The notes under the pieces: generated by a model
The model's database searches: none
What the model was told of the DNA's origin: nothing
What the model saw: only the letters and a program-made list of their open reading frames with translations
Made by a program: the position numbers and the translations under genes
In this document: piece by piece, positions 45,304 through 55,844 of the stretch
How positions within the stretch are numbered: position 1 is the first letter of the stretch
How the letters are laid out: every line of letters begins with the position of its first letter
Assembly (NCBI RefSeq): GCF_900107255.1
Contig: NZ_FNPH01000008.1
Location: 1 to 64,000, forward strand
DNA from: Micromonospora pattaloongensis
GTDB taxonomy: Bacteria > Actinomycetota > Actinomycetes > Mycobacteriales > Micromonosporaceae
Length of the DNA stretch: 64,000 nt
Direction of reading: 5' to 3'

Positions 45304-46076
45304 CCGAACCCGCCACGGCGGCGCCGATCTTTCTGGTCGGCTGTCAGCGCTCCGGCACCACGATGCTGCGGCTGGTGCTGGACTCGCATTCCCGGATCAG
45401 CTGCGGACCGGAGACGCGCTTCCTCACCGACCTGGAGCGGATCGTCGGCCGGGACTGGGAGCGGCTCGCCCGCTTCGGCTTCCCGCAGGAGTACTGGCTG
45501 GGCCGCATCGCCGACTTCTTCGGCGGCATCCACGCCGACTACGCGGCCACCCGGGGGAAGACCCGGTGGGCCGACAAGACCCCGCTGTACGCCATGTCGC
45601 TGGGCTTCGTCACCCGGGTCTTCCCGGACGCGCAGATCGTGCACGTGATCCGCGACGGCCGCGACGTGGTGGTCTCGCACCGCAAGCGCTTCGGCTACTG
45701 GTCGGCGGTCAAGTGCGTGGTGAAGTGGCCGCGCTACATCCGCACGGCGCGGGCGGTCGGGCGCACACTGCCGGCCGACCGCTACTACGAGCTGCGTTAC
45801 GAGGACACCGTGACGGATCCGGAGAAGGCGATGCGTGGCCTGTTCGAGTTCCTCGGCGAGCCCTGGGAAGAGGGCATCCTCGACTACGACGACAAGCAGC
45901 ACGACGTGGCCCGCAAGTACAGCGTGGAGGCCGAGAAGCGCCGCGCGGCGGCGAAGACCGACGCCCCGATCTACGGCTCCCGGGTCGGCAGCTACCGCCG
46001 CGAGCTCGACCCGTTCCTCCGGATCCTGGTGCGGGTCTTCTCCGGCCGGATGCTGCGTGAGCTGGGGTACCGGTGA
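45300..46076 (+). CDS. Sulfotransferase family protein
   Basis: 258 aa (MTEPATAAPIFLVGCQRSGTTMLRLVL), with a clear PAPS 5' loop, then RWADKTPLYAM and HVIRDGRDVVVSHRKRFGYW as the 3'-phosphate motif, and ELRYEDTVTDPEKAM near the C-terminus. A standard bacterial carbohydrate-type sulfotransferase. It overlaps the genes before and after it by 4 nt, so it is coupled to a glycoside-hydrolase-like lipoprotein. Confidence 0.9.
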   Translation: MTEPATAAPIFLVGCQRSGTTMLRLVLDSHSRISCGPETRFLTDLERIVGRDWERLARFGFPQEYWLGRIADFFGGIHADYAATRGKTRWADKTPLYAMSLGFVTRVFPDAQIVHVIRDGRDVVVSHRKRFGYWSAVKCVVKWPRYIRTARAVGRTLPADRYYELRYEDTVTDPEKAMRGLFEFLGEPWEEGILDYDDKQHDVARKYSVEAEKRRAAAKTDAPIYGSRVGSYRRELDPFLRILVRVFSGRMLRELGYR

Positions 46077-47542
46077 GGGGCGCGACCCGGATCCGGGCGG
46101 CGCTGCTCGCCGCGGTCACGGCGGCCACCGTCGCGCTGGCCGGCTGCACGGGCGACGAGAAGCTGCCGGCCCGCTCCGACCCGTCGACCGCCGCCCCGGC
46201 GGAGACCGGCGCGGCCCCGTCGCTGACCGCCGGCGGGGGCACCGCCAACCCGTTCGGCGCGCACTGGGACTGGTCGCGCTACCAGCAGTTCACCCCCTAC
46301 CTGCGCAAGCTGGCCGGCTCGGCGACGTACCACGAGCTGAGCTGGTGCGACATCGAGCGGACCAAGGGCCGGCCGAACTGGTCGTCGGTGGACCAGGTGG
46401 CGGCGCGCAGCCGGGACCTGGGCATCACGCTCAGCCTGAAGATCCGGATCGGGGTCTGCTGGGCCACCGGCGGCGCCCCCGCGTACACCCGCGGCCAGGC
46501 GAACAAGACCGAGTCGGCGATGCCCCGCGACATGGGCGCCTACCGGGCGTTCGTGCGGACGCTGGTGCAGCGCTACGCCGGCTACGGCGTGCGGCAGTAC
46601 GCGATCGAGAACGAGGTGAACGCGCCGCAGTACTGGGCCGGCAGCCCCGACGACTACGTCCGGCTGGTCCGAGCGGCCGCCGAGGCGATCCACGCCGCGG
46701 ACCCCCGGGCGCAGGTCGTCGACTCCGGCATCAGCAGCGTGGCGTACGGATTCGGGGTCGTCGACCGGCTGCTGCGGGCGGGTCGCGGCGCCGAGGCGGT
46801 GGCCGCGTACAAGGCGTACTTCGCGCGGCGGATCGGCACGCGGGGACAGAAGATCCCGGCGGTGAACACGGTCGCCCAGCTCCGCACCGCGCTCGGCAAC
46901 GAGACCAACGCCCGCAACCTCGCGTTCCTCGCCGCCACCGAACGGCTGCTCGACGACAAGGTGGTCCAGCTCCGGCAGCTGCACTTCTACGAGCACTTCA
47001 GCGCCGTGCCGGCGCTGCTGGAGTACCTGCGCGCCCAGACGCCGGCCGGGGTGCCGGTGGAGGCGTGGGAGGTCGGCCAGTTCTGGCGCGACGGCGACGG
47101 GGACGCGGCCAGCCGGGCCGGCGAAATGGTCAAGGTGATGGCGCAGCTCGTCGCGGGCGGCGTACGCCAGGCGATGTGGCTGCCGTTGGCGTACAACCCG
47201 GCCAACCGCGCCGGCAGCGAGGTCCGGTACGGCCTGCTGGAGCCGGACGGCCGGGAGCGGGCCGCCGGCCGGATGCTCGCCAGTCTGGTCGTGGCGGCGC
47301 GCGGCGCGACCGTCACCCCGGTGGCGGACAGGGGCCTGGTCGGCGTCGCGTTCACCCGCGACGGCACCTCGACGCTGGCGGTCTGGTCCGTCTCCGGCGC
47401 GCCGGTCACCCTGCGCGGCGGGTCCGGGCTGCGCGCCGCCCCCGCCGGCGAATCGCTGAAGGCCACCGCCACCGTCACGATCTCCGACACCCCGGTGCTC
47501 CTCACCGGCTCCGGCGACCCGTCCCAGCTGCTCCGCCGCTGA
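46073..47542 (+). CDS. Lipoprotein with glycoside-hydrolase (GH39/clan A-like) domain
   Basis: 489 aa with a lipobox (VALAGCTGDE), so exported and anchored to the membrane. The body reads as a TIM-barrel glycosidase of clan A: NPFGAHWDWSRYQQF, the acid/base motif AIENEVNAPQYW (Asn-Glu) and a second Glu in VEAWEVGQFW as nucleophile candidate, plus a C-terminal beta domain. It is translationally coupled to two sulfotransferases, so it may trim or remodel the sulfated glycan. No exact GH family can be fixed by eye. Confidence 0.75.
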   Translation: MRGATRIRAALLAAVTAATVALAGCTGDEKLPARSDPSTAAPAETGAAPSLTAGGGTANPFGAHWDWSRYQQFTPYLRKLAGSATYHELSWCDIERTKGRPNWSSVDQVAARSRDLGITLSLKIRIGVCWATGGAPAYTRGQANKTESAMPRDMGAYRAFVRTLVQRYAGYGVRQYAIENEVNAPQYWAGSPDDYVRLVRAAAEAIHAADPRAQVVDSGISSVAYGFGVVDRLLRAGRGAEAVAAYKAYFARRIGTRGQKIPAVNTVAQLRTALGNETNARNLAFLAATERLLDDKVVQLRQLHFYEHFSAVPALLEYLRAQTPAGVPVEAWEVGQFWRDGDGDAASRAGEMVKVMAQLVAGGVRQAMWLPLAYNPANRAGSEVRYGLLEPDGRERAAGRMLASLVVAARGATVTPVADRGLVGVAFTRDGTSTLAVWSVSGAPVTLRGGSGLRAAPAGESLKATATVTISDTPVLLTGSGDPSQLLRR

Positions 47543-47580
47543 AAGCCGACCGCCCCTGTGTCGAACGGGAGGTGCGGAAG

Positions 47581-47598
47581 TTCCGACAGGTGGCGGAA
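47581..47598 (+). promoter_or_regulatory. 18-bp palindrome TTCCGACAGGTGGCGGAA upstream of the PepX-type gene
   Basis: Near-perfect dyad of the form TTCCGnCAnnTGnCGGAA. It is followed by a TANNNT -10 (TAGCCT, 47620-47625), so it would overlap or touch the -35. Related copies lie before the M6 protease gene at 55.6 kb. Confidence 0.55.
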
Positions 47599-47655
47599 GG
47601 CGCGGCGGGAGCCGGTCCCTAGCCTGAGCGCATCCCCCGAGCTCGAGGAGTGTGC

Positions 47656-49551
47656 ATGGCACGCATCGGCAGATTACGGAGCGCCGGACTGGCGCTGCTC
47701 TCGGTCGCCGCGGTCGTCGGCGCCGGCGTCGCGACGACCCCCGCGTACGCCGCCGACACCGCCAATTCGATCGTCATCGCCGACGGCGTGACGCAGCCCG
47801 TCTTCGGCTACGCCGACGCCGTCCGCGAGCGGATCTTCGTCGAGTCCCCGGTGGACACCGACAGCGACGGCCTGCGGGACGTGGTGGCCTTCGACATCAT
47901 GCGGCCGAAGGCCACGGAGGACGGGCTGAAGGTTCCCGTGGTGATGGACGCCAGCCCCTACTACTCCACCGTGTGCCGCGGCAACGAGACCGAGTGCAAG
48001 GCCGACCTCGACGGCGACGGCCTGCTCGACAAGTGGCCCCTCTTCTACGACAACTACTTCGTGCCGCGCGGCTACGCGGTGATCCTGCTCGACATGATCG
48101 GCACGAACAACTCGACCGGCTGTCCGACGACCGGCGGCAGCAGCGACAACATCGGCGCCAAGATGGCGATCAACTGGCTCAACGGCCGCGCGGTGGGCCG
48201 CGACGCGGCGGGCCGGACCGTCAGGGCCGACTGGCACAACGGCCGGACCGGGATGATCGGCAAGTCGTACGACGGCGCGCAGGCGATGGCCACCGCGGTC
48301 ACCGGCGTCGACGGACTCACCACGATCGTGCCGATCGGCGGCGTCGCGGAGTGGTACGACTACACCCGCAGCAACGGGGTGGTCACCCGTGGCAACAGCT
48401 ACCCGTCGTCGCTCGCCAACACCGTCACCAACCCGGCGCGCCGCGACTACTGCAAGCCGGTCCGCGACGCACTGGCCGCCGCCGACGGCGACGAGACGGG
48501 CGACTACACCGCGTTCTGGAACGAACGCAGCTACGTCAACAAGGCCGGCAAGGTCAAGGCCAGCGTATTCATGGTCCACGGCATCAACGACAACAACGTC
48601 AAGCCGGACAACATGAGCAAGTTCTGGAACGCGATCGCCGCGCACGACGTGCCGCGCAAGATGTGGCTGACGCAGACCGGGCACGTCGACCCGTTCGACT
48701 TCCGGCGCGCGGAGTGGGTCCGCACGCTGCACCGCTGGTTCGACTTCTGGCTGCACGGCGTGCCGAACGGCATCATGGACGAGCCGCGCGTCGACATCGA
48801 ACGCGCCGCGGACGTGTGGGAGACGCACGCGGACTGGCCGCTCCCCGGCGCCGCCGCGACCGACGTCTTCCTCAAGACCGGCGAGAACGCGGGTTCGCTC
48901 GGGCTGGTGCCGCTGGCCCGACCCGCCACCGCGAAGTTCCAGGACACCCCGAGCCAGAGCCAGACCACGATGGTCACCAACCCCACCACGGTGAGCGCGA
49001 ACCGGCTGGCGTTCCTGTCCGCGCCGCTGAGCGCGCCGCTGCACATCTCCGGCACGCCGACCGTACGGCTGCGCGCCTCGGCCGACCAGACGGACACGAA
49101 CTTCGGCGTGATCCTGGTCGACTACGGCCGCGCCGAGCGGGTCGCGCACAACGTCAGCGGTGAGGGCATCACGACGCTCACCACCGAGGACTGCTGGGGC
49201 GAGAGCAGCCCCACCGACGACGGCTGCTACAAGCAGACCCAGAAGCGGGTGCAGACCGCCGACTACGAGGTCGTCACCAAGGGCGTGCTGGACGCGCTCA
49301 ACCGCACGTCGGTGCGGACGGCCGAGCCGCTGGTGCCCGGGCAGACGTACAACTTCGACTTCCCGCTTCTGCCCGAGGACTACGTCTTCCAGGCCGGGCA
49401 CCAGATCGGCGTGATCGTGGTCGGCAGCTACTCGGGCTACTCCAGCCAGGTCGACCAGACCCGCGCCAGCATCGAGATCGCGCTCAAGAGCAGCAAGATC
49501 GTCCTGCCGGTGGTCGGCGGCACCGCCGCCGCGCACGCCGCCGGGCTGTAG
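47656..49551 (+). CDS. Secreted Xaa-Pro dipeptidyl-peptidase (S15/PepX family)
   Basis: 631 aa from the ATG at 47656, with GAGGAG upstream, and a signal peptide ending about TPAYAAD. Catalytic residues: Ser in MIGKSYDGAQAMA (GxSYxG), Asp in the GINDNNVKPDN loop and His in QTGHVDPF. The C-terminal jelly-roll domain (PLHISGTPTVRLRASADQTDTNFGVILVDY) is typical of CocE/PepX. It would clip Xaa-Pro dipeptides outside the cell. Monocistronic, with the operator-like palindrome 58 bp before the start. Confidence 0.9.
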   Translation: MARIGRLRSAGLALLSVAAVVGAGVATTPAYAADTANSIVIADGVTQPVFGYADAVRERIFVESPVDTDSDGLRDVVAFDIMRPKATEDGLKVPVVMDASPYYSTVCRGNETECKADLDGDGLLDKWPLFYDNYFVPRGYAVILLDMIGTNNSTGCPTTGGSSDNIGAKMAINWLNGRAVGRDAAGRTVRADWHNGRTGMIGKSYDGAQAMATAVTGVDGLTTIVPIGGVAEWYDYTRSNGVVTRGNSYPSSLANTVTNPARRDYCKPVRDALAAADGDETGDYTAFWNERSYVNKAGKVKASVFMVHGINDNNVKPDNMSKFWNAIAAHDVPRKMWLTQTGHVDPFDFRRAEWVRTLHRWFDFWLHGVPNGIMDEPRVDIERAADVWETHADWPLPGAAATDVFLKTGENAGSLGLVPLARPATAKFQDTPSQSQTTMVTNPTTVSANRLAFLSAPLSAPLHISGTPTVRLRASADQTDTNFGVILVDYGRAERVAHNVSGEGITTLTTEDCWGESSPTDDGCYKQTQKRVQTADYEVVTKGVLDALNRTSVRTAEPLVPGQTYNFDFPLLPEDYVFQAGHQIGVIVVGSYSGYSSQVDQTRASIEIALKSSKIVLPVVGGTAAAHAAGL

Positions 49552-49564
49552 CACGGACGATGGT

Positions 49565-49591
49565 GGCCGGGGCGCGCTGCGCGCCCCGGCC
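49565..49591. terminator. Bidirectional terminator between the PepX-type gene and glpK
   Basis: A 12-bp perfect stem GGCCGGGGCGCG / CGCGCCCCGGCC with a 3-nt loop lies between convergent stop codons. Confidence 0.85.
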
Positions 49592-49650
49592 ATCGCCGTC
49601 CCGGTGGACGCCGGCCGGACGGTCGGGCGTCCGGCCGGCGCCCCGCCGGC

Positions 49651-51171
<1,521 letters not shown>

Positions 51172-51200
51172 CGGGGGTCTCCTCTCGCAAACGGTCGCCG

Positions 51201-52046
51201 TCAGAGCTTGGCCGGCTCGTTCTCGGCGCGGGTGGGCAGGCGGCCCGGTTCTCCGGCGGCGTCCGGGGCGCCCTCGGGTGGCAGGAAACGGCCGATCAGC
51301 AGGTGGTAGAGGCCGGCGCCGATCAAGCCGCCGACGAGCGGTCCCACGATCGGCACCCAGAAGTAGAGGTCGCCGTACTGGTCGCGGAAGGCGGTGTCGT
51401 AGCCGGTCAGGAACGACGCCAGCCGGGGGCCGAAATCGCGGGCAGGGTTGATCGCGTAGCCGGCGTTGGTGCCCCAGGCCATCCCGATCGCCACCACGAG
51501 CAGTCCGATCACGACCGGCGCGAGGTTCGCGGCGGGCGGCGAGTTGCGCAGGTCGGTGAGGGCGAGGATGACGAAGAGCAGGATCGCCGTGCCGATCAAC
51601 TGGTCGCGCAGCCCGCCCCACTGCCCCACCGGCAGCTCGCCGTTGCCGGGCAGGGTCGAGAACACGCCCTGGGTCTTGATGGTGTGGCCGGGGTCCGCCC
51701 TGGACAGCACCTCGGTGTAGTTCCAGCGCACGATCAGCGCGGCCACGAACGCGCCGGCCGTCTGCGCCAGGCTGTACGGCAACACCTTGCGCCAAGCGAA
51801 GCCCTTGAACACGGCGAGTGCGAGGGTCACCGCCGGGTTGAGGTGGGCGCCGCTGATCCGGCCGGCGACGTAGACGCCGAGCGTCACGCCGAGCCCCCAG
51901 GCCCAGGCGATGCTGTCGTGGTCGCCGATGCCGCCGGCGACCACTTGGGCCACCACCCCCACTCCGAAGAGGATGAGGACCATCGTGCCGGCGAACTCGG
52001 CCGCGAGTTCACCGGGGAGTCCGCGGAGTCTGACGCGCTGAGCCAT
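51201..52046 (-). CDS. glpF: Glycerol uptake facilitator / aquaglyceroporin
   Basis: 281 aa from ATG 52046 with GGAGG upstream. It has the MIP fold with six TM segments and both NPA boxes, [12 protein letters not shown] and [12 protein letters not shown]; Asp after the second NPAR is typical of glycerol-conducting members. It admits glycerol for GlpK, encoded 29 bp downstream. The C-terminal tail is short and hydrophilic. Confidence 0.95.
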   Translation of the reverse strand: MAQRVRLRGLPGELAAEFAGTMVLILFGVGVVAQVVAGGIGDHDSIAWAWGLGVTLGVYVAGRISGAHLNPAVTLALAVFKGFAWRKVLPYSLAQTAGAFVAALIVRWNYTEVLSRADPGHTIKTQGVFSTLPGNGELPVGQWGGLRDQLIGTAILLFVILALTDLRNSPPAANLAPVVIGLLVVAIGMAWGTNAGYAINPARDFGPRLASFLTGYDTAFRDQYGDLYFWVPIVGPLVGGLIGAGLYHLLIGRFLPPEGAPDAAGEPGRLPTRAENEPAKL

Positions 52047-52207
52047 GCTGCCTCCTGGTGCCGTGGTGTGACGTGGGCGGGGTGTCCTTTCCGAACGTGA
52101 CGGCCGGGTTACGGACGTCGCAGGTGGCGCAACGGTAGGAAACGGGGGATCGACCGTCAACCCTCATGGCACACGTACGTGACGCCGGTCAGCGGCGTAT
52201 GAACGAT

Positions 52208-52257
52208 CGAGCGATATACCTGTGGGGCATAAAAATGCCGCACAGGTATATCGCTCG
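52208..52257. repeat. 50-nt near-perfect palindrome upstream of glpF
   Basis: Left arm CGAGCGATATACCTGTG (52208-52224), one mismatch, GGCAT, loop AAAA, ATGCC, one mismatch base, right arm CACAGGTATATCGCTCG (52241-52257): 22 of 23 possible pairs. It is far more AT-rich than its surroundings. It lies 162 bp before the glpF start and 71 bp after the stop of the thioredoxin-like gene (both genes on the minus strand). It could be a terminator, a large operator, or a small palindromic mobile repeat. Confidence 0.8.
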
Positions 52258-52327
52258 GCGGGTGAGGTGGTCGGCGGCCGCGGGCGGGATCGGGCGGCGC
52301 GCCACGGCCGCACGGCGAGCCGGGCGG

Positions 52328-52915
52328 TCAGGGGGCCAGCGCGAGGGCGCGCAGCTGCGCGTCGAGGGTGGCGGCGTCGACACCGCCGGGCCAGCCGCGC
52401 AGCAGCCGGCCGCCGCGGCTGATCAGCACCACGCCGGGCGGCTCGCGCATCGCGTACGACCGCCAGACCGTCATCGACCCGTCGATCACGACCGGATGCT
52501 CGACGCCGTGCTCGCGCAGGTATCCGTCGAGCGCGGCGGGCTCGTCCTCACCGGCGACACCGACGAAGACCACCCGGTCCCGGTAGCGCCGCGCCAGGTC
52601 GGCCAGCGCGCGCTGGCGGTCGGCGCAGGTGGTGCACCAGGAGCTGACGAAGAGCAGCACGACGGGGCGGTCGGCCCAGAGCGTCGCCGCCGCGACTCCG
52701 GTGCCGTCGGTGAGCGTCGCGGTGAAGGACGGCGCGGCCGGGGCGGTGGCCGGCGGCGGCCGGAGCGCGAGGTCCGCGGGGGGCGGGCCGGGCAGCGTCT
52801 GCGCCCCGCCGGCCGGCGGGCGGGCGTCCGGCTCGCGGGCGGGCGACGAGCACGCGCCGAGCGCGAGCGCCGCGACCAGCAGCGCCGGCAGCAGTCCGCG
52901 CAGCCGGCCCGTCAC
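52328..52915 (-). CDS. Lipoprotein with TlpA/thioredoxin-like domain
   Basis: 195 aa with lipobox ALALGACSSP. After a Pro/Ala-rich linker comes a thioredoxin-like fold with the active site SSWCTTCADR (CxxC) and GVVLISRGGRLLRGWPGGVD (cis-Pro region). Membrane-anchored proteins of this kind reduce disulfides or serve in cytochrome c or redox maturation outside the cell. It overlaps the upstream lipoprotein gene by 4 nt, so the two may work together. Confidence 0.85.
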   Translation of the reverse strand: MTGRLRGLLPALLVAALALGACSSPAREPDARPPAGGAQTLPGPPPADLALRPPPATAPAAPSFTATLTDGTGVAAATLWADRPVVLLFVSSWCTTCADRQRALADLARRYRDRVVFVGVAGEDEPAALDGYLREHGVEHPVVIDGSMTVWRSYAMREPPGVVLISRGGRLLRGWPGGVDAATLDAQLRALALAP

Positions 52916-53367
52916 GGGATCACCGCCACCAGCGAGGGTCCCTCCGGGTTCTCCCGGTCGGTGGTCAACTCGATCGGCGGGCGGCCGTCGATGACGAGGC
53001 GGTAGCCGCCGCGCTCGGGGACGGAGACCGGGATGGCGAAAGCACAGTAGGTCGGGATCCGCTCGACCTCGAGGTCCTCCTCGAACGCCGGCACCGCGGT
53101 GCCGGCCGGCAGCTCCCCGCGGTGCAGCACCGCGCCGTCGCGGTCGGTCACCTGGTACGGGGCGGAGCGGTGCACGTAGAGGTAGGCGCCGCTGCCGGCG
53201 CAGTCGACACCGGCGGGGCGGATGTTGATGTCCCGGACGAGCAGCCGGACGGTCATCGGCGAACCGGCCGGCGCGTCCGCGCCGCAGCCCGCGCCGAACG
53301 CGCCGACGCAGGCGAGGCCGGCGAGGAGGCCGGCGACCCGCCGGGATCCCGGCGACGCTGCAGTCAT
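52912..53367 (-). CDS. Hypothetical lipoprotein
   Basis: 151 aa with lipobox FGAGCGAD. The mature part has two further cysteines (VDCAGSG and TYCAFAI) and beta-strand-like sequence (MTVRLLVRDINIRPAGVD); no known domain is recognised. The two cysteines and the coupling to a TlpA-like protein suggest it could be a redox partner or client; this is inference. Confidence 0.75.
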   Translation of the reverse strand: MTAASPGSRRVAGLLAGLACVGAFGAGCGADAPAGSPMTVRLLVRDINIRPAGVDCAGSGAYLYVHRSAPYQVTDRDGAVLHRGELPAGTAVPAFEEDLEVERIPTYCAFAIPVSVPERGGYRLVIDGRPPIELTTDRENPEGPSLVAVIP

Positions 53368-53397
53368 GGTTCGCTCCTACGACGAGCGGTCGGACCC

Positions 53398-53422
53398 CCG
53401 CCGGGATCGGCGTTCCCGGCGG
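53398..53422 (-). terminator. Hairpin after the M6 protease gene
   Basis: CCGCCGGGA / TCCCGGCGG stem (9 bp) with a 7-nt loop in the 78 bp between the protease stop (53446) and the next minus-strand gene start (53367). Confidence 0.6.
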
Positions 53423-53445
53423 AGGCCCGACCCGTTCTCAGCGGG

Positions 53446-55491
53446 TCACTTCTCGACCCGGCACTGCCTGGTGACCGTCTTGCTCGGGTCGCTCTCCGAG
53501 GTGGCGGTGAGCTTCACGAAGCCCGTCGCCGCCGCGTCGGCGCTGGCGCCGACCGACACCTTGACCGTCGTCGACTTGCCGAACTTCGCCGTGGCGAGCG
53601 CGTTGGGCAGCTCCACCCGCCAGCCCCTGCCGGCGACCTCCGCGGAGAGCCGGTAGACGTCGGACTTGAGGTAGGCGTTGACGTTCTCCGGGTGGGCCTG
53701 GCCGCCGGCCGAGTAGGCGCCGGTATTGGTCAGCGGGAACGAGCAGGTCACACCCCGGTTGGTCGGCTTGCCGCCGCTGGTGACCTCGCCCTTGCCGAGC
53801 GCGACGCCGTGGGTGCTCGGGCCGCCGTCACCGTCCAGCGAGCGGACCGCGACGGTGTACGACAGCACGCCGTCGGCGTCCCGCTTCAGGTCCAGCACGT
53901 AGAAGTGCAGCCGGTTGGCCTCGTCGACGTACTCGTACTCGCTGCCAGAGCGGGCGCCGGCATGGAAGAGCGCGTCCGACAGCTGCCGGTAGTCGCCCAT
54001 CGTGATCTTCTGCGGCGTGCCGTCCGGCCGGTAGAAGTCGATCATGTCGATGTCCTGCGGGTTGGCGTCGACCACCCACTGGAACGGCGCGCTGTCCACG
54101 TTCTTCGTCTTGCTCAGCAACACGCCGGAGTCCGGCGTGAACGAGTCCGCGCCCATCCGGTCCACGACCTCGACGGTGTAGTTGTTGAAGTTGCCGCCGT
54201 CGCAGAGCGGGTCGGTGGCGGTGTTGCAGGCCGCCGAGAGGTCCTTGTTCATCGCGACGTTCAGGCCGGTCAGCCCGGTCGGCCCGGCGTCCACGGCCCG
54301 CGCGGTCACCTCGGCGACCACCAGGCCCGAGGAGGAGAGCGCCTCGCGGGAGAGCCGCAGCACGTTCTTCTCGTCGACCAGACCGATCTTCATCTTGTCC
54401 CGCAGCGTGTGCAGCGAGCCCATCGAGCCGCCGTTGACCGGCGGGATCTGCCACCGCGTGTGCGGGCCGCCGGGCCCGTTGAACGAGCCGCGCGACATCA
54501 TGCTCCAGATGCCGGTGTACGCGCGGCGCAGCGGCGTGCCGTACGGGTTGTTGTAGTTGTCGCCGATGCTCAGCAGGTGGCTCAGCTCGTGGGCGTAGAC
54601 GCCCATCCCGGAGCTCTCCCCCTGCGTCGACGAGCCGCCGCCCGCGTTCGGCCAGAGCGTCGCCGCCGCCTTCCAGGAGGTCCACTCGACGTACCGGGTC
54701 TTCGCCCAGTTCGGCAGGTTCGGGTCCGGCGGACCCCAGGCGTCCGGCACGTCCTCCTTGTTCTGGAAGATCATCTGCCCGAACTCCTGCCAGGTCGACG
54801 ACTCGTCCTGGCCCGCGGAGAGGATGAAGACCAGCTCGTACTGGCTGGCCACCTCCTCGCCGACCGCCGCGCGCCAGGCCCCGAGCCCGTCGGTGCGGAT
54901 GTTCTTCGCGCAGGTCTCGCCGGTCGGGCAGGCGCCGGGGTTGAACCCGTTGTCGATGCCGTACTGGTAGGACTTGGCCGGCATCGTGTACGGGCCGAAG
55001 CCGGTCAGATCGACGCCGTAGCGGCCGTTCGAGTCCTCCATCCAGTACTCGTGCAGGGTGTGCCCGCGGTTCAGCGCGTTCGGGGTGTTCAGGAAGTCGC
55101 GGTAGAACGTCGCGACCTGGTCGCGCGGGATGTTCGCCGCGGTCGCCTGCGGGTTGCCGAAGACGGTGGAGCGGGCCCGCTGGGTGACGACGAACGGCTG
55201 GTCCGGGTAGTCGAGCGTGACCAGCGCGATTCTGAAGTTCCGGTTGGAGCCCTTGACGGACGGGTCGGCCCAGTTCGTGTTCGGCACCGGGCGGTAATCG
55301 TTCCAGGTCATGGCGTCGGGGTTCTGCCAGTTCTGCGGATCGAGCGCCTGGAACGGTGCGCTCCCGCCGGCCGGGTTGGCCGGCGCGGCGTACGCGGGCG
55401 CGGCCGCGCCGGAGACGACGACCGCGGCCGTGACCGCGGCGGCCAGCGCGGACCGTCGAAGACGCGACCGCTTGGCGATGACAAGGTGCAT
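53446..55491 (-). CDS. Secreted M6-family (immune inhibitor A-like) metalloprotease
   Basis: 681 aa from ATG 55491 (GAGAGGTGA upstream), with a signal peptide ending AAPAYAAPA. The zinc motif is HELSHLLSIGDNYNNPYG, followed by GIWSMMSRGSFNGPG with the Met-turn-like segment typical of M6 peptidases. The C-terminal 100 residues look like an accessory beta domain. It is an extracellular protease; substrate unknown. Its promoter region carries two copies of the palindrome seen before the PepX-type gene, so the two peptidases may share a regulator. Confidence 0.9.
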   Translation of the reverse strand: MHLVIAKRSRLRRSALAAAVTAAVVVSGAAAPAYAAPANPAGGSAPFQALDPQNWQNPDAMTWNDYRPVPNTNWADPSVKGSNRNFRIALVTLDYPDQPFVVTQRARSTVFGNPQATAANIPRDQVATFYRDFLNTPNALNRGHTLHEYWMEDSNGRYGVDLTGFGPYTMPAKSYQYGIDNGFNPGACPTGETCAKNIRTDGLGAWRAAVGEEVASQYELVFILSAGQDESSTWQEFGQMIFQNKEDVPDAWGPPDPNLPNWAKTRYVEWTSWKAAATLWPNAGGGSSTQGESSGMGVYAHELSHLLSIGDNYNNPYGTPLRRAYTGIWSMMSRGSFNGPGGPHTRWQIPPVNGGSMGSLHTLRDKMKIGLVDEKNVLRLSREALSSSGLVVAEVTARAVDAGPTGLTGLNVAMNKDLSAACNTATDPLCDGGNFNNYTVEVVDRMGADSFTPDSGVLLSKTKNVDSAPFQWVVDANPQDIDMIDFYRPDGTPQKITMGDYRQLSDALFHAGARSGSEYEYVDEANRLHFYVLDLKRDADGVLSYTVAVRSLDGDGGPSTHGVALGKGEVTSGGKPTNRGVTCSFPLTNTGAYSAGGQAHPENVNAYLKSDVYRLSAEVAGRGWRVELPNALATAKFGKSTTVKVSVGASADAAATGFVKLTATSESDPSKTVTRQCRVEK

Positions 55492-55844
55492 GGAGTCACC
55501 TCTCGTTGGGGGGGTAGGCGCGCAGACGCCTCGCCGGTCGCGGGTGAGCACGCCGTGGCAGCGAATCTATGGCCGGCCGGACGGGCGGGTCACCGTGCAG
55601 ATGTCGGCAGGTTGCCGGTGCGCTTCCGACAGCTGACGGAGCGTCGTGCGCGCACCCGGCACAGCGCCGTACGCACGCATAGACACCGATCGTCTTCGGA
55701 CAGATGCCGGAACGGGGTCCCGGCGGACAGAACTTCTGTCGAACGAGATCTTGATTTCCGGCGCCCCCTCGGCAGAGGGTGAAACGTGACTCCTTCCAGG
55801 GAAGAGCGGGAGGCAGCGTTAGCCGGGATGCAGGGTGAGCGGGG
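55492..55844. promoter_or_regulatory. Divergent promoter region with protease-type operators
   Basis: No gene in 353 bp. Dyads related to TTCCGnCAnnTGnCGGAA are at 55624-55641 (TTCCGACAGCTGACGGAG) and 55695-55712 (TTCGGACAGATGCCGGAA), with a weaker one at 55602-55619 whose centre is 22 bp (two helical turns) from the first. A possible minus-strand -10 TAGATT (55571-55566) places these upstream of the M6 protease start site. A separate perfect dyad GACAGAACTTCTGTC (55726-55740) is nearer the regulator gene at 55845. Confidence 0.55.
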
